NCBI GenBank assembly: GCA_030151725.1
Contig: JASLDD010000007.1
Span: 1 to 10,068 of the forward strand
From: Solirubrobacteraceae bacterium
Lineage (GTDB): Bacteria; Actinomycetota; Thermoleophilia; Solirubrobacterales; Solirubrobacteraceae
Reading direction: 5' to 3'
DNA length: 10,068 nt
Shown here: positions 6,016-10,068 of the stretch, piece after piece
How positions within the stretch are numbered: position 1 is the first letter of the stretch
Layout: the number at the start of each line of letters is the position of its first letter
Made by a program: the position numbers and the translations under genes
Notes under the pieces: generated by a model
The model's input: the letters and a program-made list of their open reading frames with translations, nothing else
Database searches by the model: none
Told to the model about the DNA's origin: nothing

Positions 6016-7383
6016 ATGCACAGGCTCAACTTGGACTCCGAAGAGCAGCTCTCACCGACGTACGCCGGACGGTCGTTCTCCCACGCGATCCCCAAGTACA
6101 GGCTCCCGGCCGATGGCATCAACGCCGACGCTGCCTATCAGCTCGTCCACGACGAGCTCAACCTCGACGGCAACCCCACGCTCAACCTCGCCTCGTTCGT
6201 TACCAGCTGGATGGAGCCGCAGGCAGACCGCCTGGCCGCCGAGACGCTGGCCAAGAACCTGATCGATCAGGACGAGTACCCCCAGAGCGAGGTCATCCAC
6301 CAGCGCGTCGTGTCGATGATCGGGCGGCTGTTCCACGCCCCCGCCCATCAGCAGCCCACGGGCACCGCCACGATCGGCTCCTCGGAGGCGATCATGCTGG
6401 CGATGCTCGCCCACAAGCGCTCCTGGCAGCGCAGGCGCGAAAAGAACGGCCTGCCGGCCGATCGCCCCAACATGGTCATGGGCGCCGACGTTCACACCTG
6501 CTGGGAGAAGTTCGCCCGCTACTTCGAGGTCGAGGCGCGCGTGGTGCCGATGGAGGAGGGCCGCTACACGATCGGCGCCGAGCAGGTCAAGCCGCTGCTC
6601 GACGAGCGCACGATCGCCGTGGCAGGGCTGCTCGGAACGACGTTCACCGGTCAGATGGACGACCTGCGCTCGATCGACGCGCTGCTCACGAGCGTGGCCT
6701 CTGATCCCGGCTGGCACATCCCCCTGCACATCGACGCCGCCTCCGGCGGCTTCATCGTCCCCTTCGCGAGGCCCGATGAAGAGTGGGACTTTCGCCTGGC
6801 CTCCGTGCGCTCGATCAACGTCTCAAATCACAAGTTCGGCCTCGTCTACCCCGGCATGGGCACCGTCGTTTTCCGCGACGCGTCAGACCTGCCCGAGGAG
6901 CTTGTCTTCCACATCAACTACCTCGGTGGCGACATGCCCAACTACTCGCTGAACTTCTCCCGGCCGTCCTCCTCGGTGATCCTGCAGTACTTCGCCTTCC
7001 TGCGCCTCGGCCGCGCCGGCTATGAGGAAATCGTCAAGACCACGCTCGAGAACTCCCAGCAGCTCGCCGCCAAGCTCGGCGCACTCGACGGCCTCGAGCT
7101 GCTCACCGACGGCACCGCCTTTCCGATCGTCACGCTGCGCGCGAGCGAGACGGGCCCCGACCTGACCCACCTCTCGAGCCTGCTGCGCCAGCGCGGCTGG
7201 ATCGTGCCCGCCTACACCCTCCCGCCAAATGCCCAGCACATCACCGTGCTGCGCATGGTCATCAAGGAGAACTTCTCACGCGACATGGTCGACATGCTCG
7301 TCCATGACGTCAAAGCCGGGATCAAGACGTTGTCGAGCAGCGCGGTCGCACCTCACCACGCACGCCTGCGACCTCACTGCTAG
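6016..7383 (+). CDS. gadB: Glutamate decarboxylase (PLP-dependent)
   Basis: 455 residues, close to the usual GAD length (~460). It would convert L-glutamate to GABA and CO2, consuming a proton, in the cytoplasm; this serves acid resistance or GABA metabolism. Co-linear with GadB throughout: ELNLDGNPTLNLASF (47-61), TIGSSEA (119-125), HIDAASGG with PLP-contacting Asp240, the PLP-lysine motif with Lys273, FHINYLGG and NFSRPSS. The lysine motif reads SNHKFG, with Asn271 where GADs normally have Gly. The C-terminus ends PHC: a penultimate His recalls His465 of E. coli GadB, which blocks the active site at neutral pH, but the alignment of the tail is weak. The start is fixed by AAGGA 8 bases upstream. 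No GadC-type antiporter gene is adjacent, so an acid-resistance role is unproven. It is transcribed alone, divergently from the metal operon and converging on the next gene with 4 bp between stops. Confidence 0.95.
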   Translation: MHRLNLDSEEQLSPTYAGRSFSHAIPKYRLPADGINADAAYQLVHDELNLDGNPTLNLASFVTSWMEPQADRLAAETLAKNLIDQDEYPQSEVIHQRVVSMIGRLFHAPAHQQPTGTATIGSSEAIMLAMLAHKRSWQRRREKNGLPADRPNMVMGADVHTCWEKFARYFEVEARVVPMEEGRYTIGAEQVKPLLDERTIAVAGLLGTTFTGQMDDLRSIDALLTSVASDPGWHIPLHIDAASGGFIVPFARPDEEWDFRLASVRSINVSNHKFGLVYPGMGTVVFRDASDLPEELVFHINYLGGDMPNYSLNFSRPSSSVILQYFAFLRLGRAGYEEIVKTTLENSQQLAAKLGALDGLELLTDGTAFPIVTLRASETGPDLTHLSSLLRQRGWIVPAYTLPPNAQHITVLRMVIKENFSRDMVDMLVHDVKAGIKTLSSSAVAPHHARLRPHC

Positions 7384-7390
7384 AGCGCTA
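7381..7390. other. Near-palindrome holding both convergent stop codons
   Basis: TAGAGCGCTA contains the TAG stop of glutamate decarboxylase on the + strand (7381-7383) and the TAG stop of the small membrane protein on the - strand (7388-7390). Four of the five base pairs of the palindrome match. No GC hairpin followed by a T-run is visible here, so termination between the two genes is not explained by an intrinsic terminator. Confidence 0.5.
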
Positions 7391-7849
7391 TTCGCGTTCG
7401 CTTTTGCGTTTGCGATCCACGAACAACACCAGTCCTACAACCACAACAACCACCACCAGGATGCCTCCGGCGATGTAGCGGAGTTTGTGTTTGACCGGTT
7501 TTTTGACGACTTCCTTGGCGGCTTCGCTGGGCTGCAGCACGGTGATCGAGACGCCCTTGGCTTCCAGCGCGCTCGCGACCTTCTTCTCTTCGTGGGGCTT
7601 GTACTTGGCCAGCACGTAGGAGCCGTCCTTCAGCGTCAGGCGCAGCGAGCGCACGCGCTTGTTGATCGTGACCGCCTTGACCTTGCCCGCGGCCAGCTGC
7701 TGCTGGTAGGTCGCAAAGCTCTCCGGCGCGTACTTGATCGTGGGTTCGGCAGCCGTGGCAATCGCTGAGAAGCCGAGCGACAGGCAGACCAGAAGGGCGA
7801 GGCAGAGGGCCGTCCTGGCAGTGAGAGACGTTTTGGTCGTTCTGATCAT
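7388..7849 (-). CDS. Small membrane protein resembling the FtsH N-terminal (TM-extracytoplasmic-TM) region
   Basis: 153 residues from ATG 7847-7849, chosen because AGGG lies 8 bases upstream and a signal/anchor follows at once. The same frame also opens at 7945 inside the permease gene, giving 32 unlikely extra residues. Layout: a basic N-terminus, a hydrophobic segment (13-33) ending in a possible signal-peptidase site ATAA, an extracytoplasmic domain (~36-106), a second hydrophobic stretch rich in valine (125-144), and a basic tail RKRKSERE. The domain pattern (FATYQQQLAAGKVKAVTI, then LTLKDGSYVLAKYKPHE, then LEAKGVSITVL) resembles the FtsH extracellular domain. FtsH has the same TM-domain-TM order, but here neither AAA+ ATPase nor zinc-protease follows. 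It might modulate FtsH or bind membrane substrates; this is inference. It lies 52 bp downstream of the ABC-2 permease on the same strand, so it may be cotranscribed with it. Confidence 0.8.
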   Translation of the reverse strand: MIRTTKTSLTARTALCLALLVCLSLGFSAIATAAEPTIKYAPESFATYQQQLAAGKVKAVTINKRVRSLRLTLKDGSYVLAKYKPHEEKKVASALEAKGVSITVLQPSEAAKEVVKKPVKHKLRYIAGGILVVVVVVVGLVLFVDRKRKSERE

Positions 7850-7901
7850 CGCCGGTACCCTACAAGCAGCGGACGATCCGAGGCGCCACCGCTGAGAAGC
7901 T

Positions 7902-8633
7902 CTATACGCGGCCGGTGTCGCGGCCGTAGGCGCGCACCGCCACAAGGCTCAAGATCACAGTCCACGCCGCGATCACCCCCCAGCCCATCGCGCTCCACGT
8001 GTGGCCGCCCAGCGCCACATGACTGGCCTGCACGAGCCAGTAGGAGGGCAGGAACTGGGCCACGTCATGCAGGAAGCCGCCCGTGATCGGGAACCACGTA
8101 CCCCCCAGAAACGCCAGCAGCGAGACGCCGCCACCGATCGCCGGGCCGATCGAATCGGGCGTCAGCATGTGCCCGATTGCGATCCCCAGCGCGGCAAGCG
8201 GGACCAGCGCCACGAGGATTAGGCCAGTCATCCGCAGCCACTGCCCCGCCGAGAGGCTTACGCCGAGCGACGTGCCGGCCACATACAGCGCCAGCAGGCT
8301 GATCACGGCCATCATGTACGCCGTCAGGACCTTCACGCGGAAATAAGCCCGCGGTGAGAGCGGGCTGATGCGCAGCTGTCGCGTCCACCCCACCGAGCGC
8401 TCCGTCGCAATTCGCGCGCCGCACGACAGCATCGCGCTCATCGTTCCAAAGGACGCTAGTCCGATCATCTCGTACATCGGCACCGAGATGTGCGTCCCGT
8501 TGAAGTTGTGGACGTTGCGATTTGGTCCCGCTATCAAGAAGTACAGAACCAGCGGAAAGCCCAGCGAGAGCAAGAAGAAGCGACGATTGCGAAACGTGCG
8601 CAGCAGCTCGTAGCGGACGTACAGCAGCGCCAT
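7902..8633 (-). CDS. ABC-2 type exporter permease
   Basis: 243 residues with about six hydrophobic helices, the size and layout of single-ABC-2 exporter permeases (DrrB/YvfS-like). A basic N-terminus (RYELLRTFRNRRFF) leads into the first helix. A GARIATERSVGWTRQLRISPLSP stretch between helices 2 and 3 is the coupling-type segment of this family, and FLPSYWLVQASH near the end is also typical. The ATG at 8631-8633 shares one base with the TGA of the ATPase (TGATG), so the pair is coupled and should form one exporter. Likely substrates are lipids, antibiotics or other small hydrophobic molecules; none can be named. The small FtsH-like gene follows 52 bp downstream. Confidence 0.92.
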   Translation of the reverse strand: MALLYVRYELLRTFRNRRFFLLSLGFPLVLYFLIAGPNRNVHNFNGTHISVPMYEMIGLASFGTMSAMLSCGARIATERSVGWTRQLRISPLSPRAYFRVKVLTAYMMAVISLLALYVAGTSLGVSLSAGQWLRMTGLILVALVPLAALGIAIGHMLTPDSIGPAIGGGVSLLAFLGGTWFPITGGFLHDVAQFLPSYWLVQASHVALGGHTWSAMGWGVIAAWTVILSLVAVRAYGRDTGRV

Positions 8634-9535
8634 CAGGCCCTGGCCCCATCGCCTGTCAGCTCGAGGAACGCCTGCTCCAGGCCCGCCGCCGCGATCTCGA
8701 TGTCCCGCGCCTCAGGGAAGGATTGGAGCAACGCCCTGATGGCAGTATCGGAGTCGCTGCAGCTCAGCACCACGGCATCCCCGCGACGCTCGGCGCCATT
8801 GACCCCCGGCAACGCCGCGAGCGGATCCAGCTCCGCGCCGGGCAGCGTCGCGCGGATCGTGCGCGTGCCCACGCGCGCCCTGATCTCCGTGGTGGGACCG
8901 TCGGCCACGATCACACCATGGGCCATCAGCACAGCGCGGTCCGCATAGGCGTCCGCCTCCTCCAGGTAGTGGGTCGCGAACACCACCGTCTTCCCGCGCG
9001 CCGCAAACGCCCGCATCGCCGTCCAGAAGGCATGACGCCCCTCCACGTCCAGGGCGACCGTGGGCTCATCCAGCACGAGCATCTGCGGGTCGCCCACCAA
9101 CGCCACCGCAAAGCGCACCCGCTGGGTCTGCCCGCCTGAGAGCTTCTGCGTGCGCTGCCCCGCGATCTCCTCGATGCCTGCGATCCCCAGTGCCTCCTCG
9201 ACGGGCAGCGGCTGCGGGTACAGCGAGGCCATCATCGTCACAAGCTCGCGCACCGACAGGTCGCGGATCAGCTCTCCCGTCTGCAGCATCCCCCCGACCG
9301 CTCCCTCGGCCACCGCCTGCGACGCCTCTCGACCGAACACCGAGACCACGCCCTCGTCCGGCTCTGTCAGGCCGAGCAGCATGTCCAGGGTCGTCGACTT
9401 GCCGGCGCCGTTGGGGCCCAGCAGGGCCACCGTCTCCCCCGCCGAGATCGACACGTCGATCCCGCGCACCGCATGGATCGGACCGTCGGGGCCTGAGAAG
9501 GACTTGATCAGGCCGCGAAGCTGGATGTCGCCCAC
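8633..9535 (-). CDS. ABC exporter ATP-binding protein (DrrA/CcmA-like)
   Basis: 300-residue cytoplasmic ATPase partner of the ABC-2 permease. Motifs in order: Walker A GPNGAGKST (40-48), Q-loop Gln85, signature LSGGQ (132-136), Walker B MLVLDEP (152-158), ALD D-loop and switch His189 in ATHYLEEADAYADR. The C-terminal ~75 residues form the small accessory domain usual in DrrA-type exporters (DUF4162-like). The start is GTG at 9533-9535, 5 bases after the TypA stop codon; no clear Shine-Dalgarno sequence is present, so translation may depend on ribosomes finishing TypA. If the TypA stop upstream is real, polarity could affect this pair. The exported substrate is unknown. Confidence 0.92.
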   Translation of the reverse strand: MGDIQLRGLIKSFSGPDGPIHAVRGIDVSISAGETVALLGPNGAGKSTTLDMLLGLTEPDEGVVSVFGREASQAVAEGAVGGMLQTGELIRDLSVRELVTMMASLYPQPLPVEEALGIAGIEEIAGQRTQKLSGGQTQRVRFAVALVGDPQMLVLDEPTVALDVEGRHAFWTAMRAFAARGKTVVFATHYLEEADAYADRAVLMAHGVIVADGPTTEIRARVGTRTIRATLPGAELDPLAALPGVNGAERRGDAVVLSCSDSDTAIRALLQSFPEARDIEIAAAGLEQAFLELTGDGARA

Positions 9536-9540
9536 GGGCG

Positions 9541-10068
9541 CTATTTGCGAGCCGCCCGGACCGCCTTCAGGCGCTCCACCTTGGGCAGCACCACCTTGCG
9601 CATGCGCACGTTCTCCGGCGTCGCCTCCACGGCCTCGTCCTCGCGCACGAACTCCAGCGCCTCATCGAGCGTGAGCTTGCGGTGGGTGTCCAGCCGCACG
9701 AGCACATCCGAGGTCGAGGAGCGCATGTTCGTGAGGTGCTTCTCCTTGACGGGGTTCACGTCCAGATCCTCCGAGCGAGAGTTCTCGCCGATGATCATCC
9801 CCTCGTAGACCTCCTCGCCGGGGCCCACGAACAGCGAGCCGCGCTCCTGCAGGGTGAACAGCGAGAACGTCACCGTGGCGCCCTTGCGGTCGGCCACCAG
9901 CACCCCGCTCTGGCGCGTCAGCAGCTCCCCCGCCCACGGCTCCCAGCGGTCGAACACGTGGTGCATGATGCCCGTGCCGCGTGTCTATGTGAGGAACTCC
10001 GTGCGAAACCCGATCAACCCGCGGGCCGGCACCAGGTAGTCCATCCTGACCCAGCCCGTGCCGTGGTT
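9541..10068 (-). pseudogene. typA: GTPase TypA/BipA, C-terminal part, broken by an in-frame TAG (5' end outside window)
   Basis: C-terminal part of the ribosome-associated translational GTPase TypA/BipA. Upstream of the break the frame reads YLVPARGLIGFRTEFLT and after it TRGTGIMHHVFDRWEPWAGE, which join into the family consensus (…FLTETRGTG…) if the TAG at 9985-9987 (minus strand) was GAG, Glu. A single G-to-T change therefore interrupts an otherwise intact conserved protein. The downstream piece could restart at ATG 9964-9966, giving 141 residues with the usual TypA-specific C-terminal domain (FTLQERGSLFVGPGEEVYEGMIIGE, then NPVKEKHLTNMRSS) and a basic tail, but no GTPase domain. It may be a real nonsense mutation or an assembly/sequencing error; the intact flanks favour an error or a very recent event. 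It ends 5 bp before the exporter ATPase gene, so the genes probably share a transcript. Confidence 0.85.

Noticed and set aside
5385..6704. A 439-codon + strand open frame across the ATPase gene, the intergenic region and the start of gad
   Set aside because: It is antisense to the ABC ATPase and out of frame with gad; its composition is arginine/alanine/proline/glutamine-rich with no recognisable domain. It is a GC-driven shadow.
6052..6729. 225-codon - strand open frame opposite gad
   Set aside because: Shadow of the well-supported glutamate decarboxylase; no domain or ribosome binding site.
7905..7925. GC-rich repeated CGGCCG near the permease stop as a terminator
   Set aside because: It lies within the coding sequence and has no following T-run on either strand; likely codon-composition noise.
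7850..7945. Upstream extension of the small FtsH-like protein to a start inside the permease gene
   Set aside because: It would put 32 hydrophilic residues before the signal/anchor; ATG 7849 has a suitably spaced AGGG.

Overview
The window is uniformly GC-rich, with dense, often overlapping genes, GTG starts and very short intergenic gaps. Protein style (alanine/arginine-rich, Zur-like Fur protein, DrrA/DrrB-type exporter, MMPL transporter) points to an actinobacterium. A deep-branching soil lineage such as Thermoleophilia/Solirubrobacterales is my best guess, but nothing in the window proves it.

Left part (1-2752, + strand): the 3' end of an MMPL-family transporter gene, followed with a 4-base stop/start overlap by a large membrane protein. 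That protein has an extracytoplasmic domain related to the alkaline-phosphatase superfamily, apparently with degenerate catalytic residues, and a polytopic C-terminal domain carrying a GARFYGIGNE motif. Its frame runs through a nine-G tract at 2702-2710 and then continues antisense into the neighbouring gene, which suggests a frameshift at the tract.

Middle (2719-5750, - strand): a compact metal-uptake operon read right to left: ABC ATPase, two ABC-3 family permeases, and a Fur/Zur-type repressor, each overlapping the next. No substrate-binding protein is encoded here, but the ATPase ends in a histidine-rich tail. The operon is probably zinc (or manganese) uptake with its own repressor. A 265-bp divergent intergenic region (5751-6015) holds the likely promoters.

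Right of centre (6016-7383, + strand): a complete glutamate decarboxylase of the GadA/GadB type, with an unusual SNHK rather than SGHK around the PLP lysine. It ends 4 bp from a convergent gene.

Right part (7388-10068, - strand), read right to left: the C-terminal part of the ribosome-associated GTPase TypA/BipA, interrupted by an in-frame TAG; a DrrA-like ABC ATPase; its ABC-2 permease; and a small membrane protein resembling the N-terminal region of FtsH (TM, extracytoplasmic domain, TM) without any AAA+ or protease domain. The first three are tightly packed and probably cotranscribed.

No rRNA, tRNA, CRISPR array, insertion sequence or phage gene was seen. The two disruptions (the G-tract frame problem and the TypA stop) may be assembly errors or real lesions. 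The most unusual objects are the FtsH_ext-only membrane protein, the likely CTG start, the SBP-less metal transporter with a His-tailed ATPase, and the variant GAD active site.
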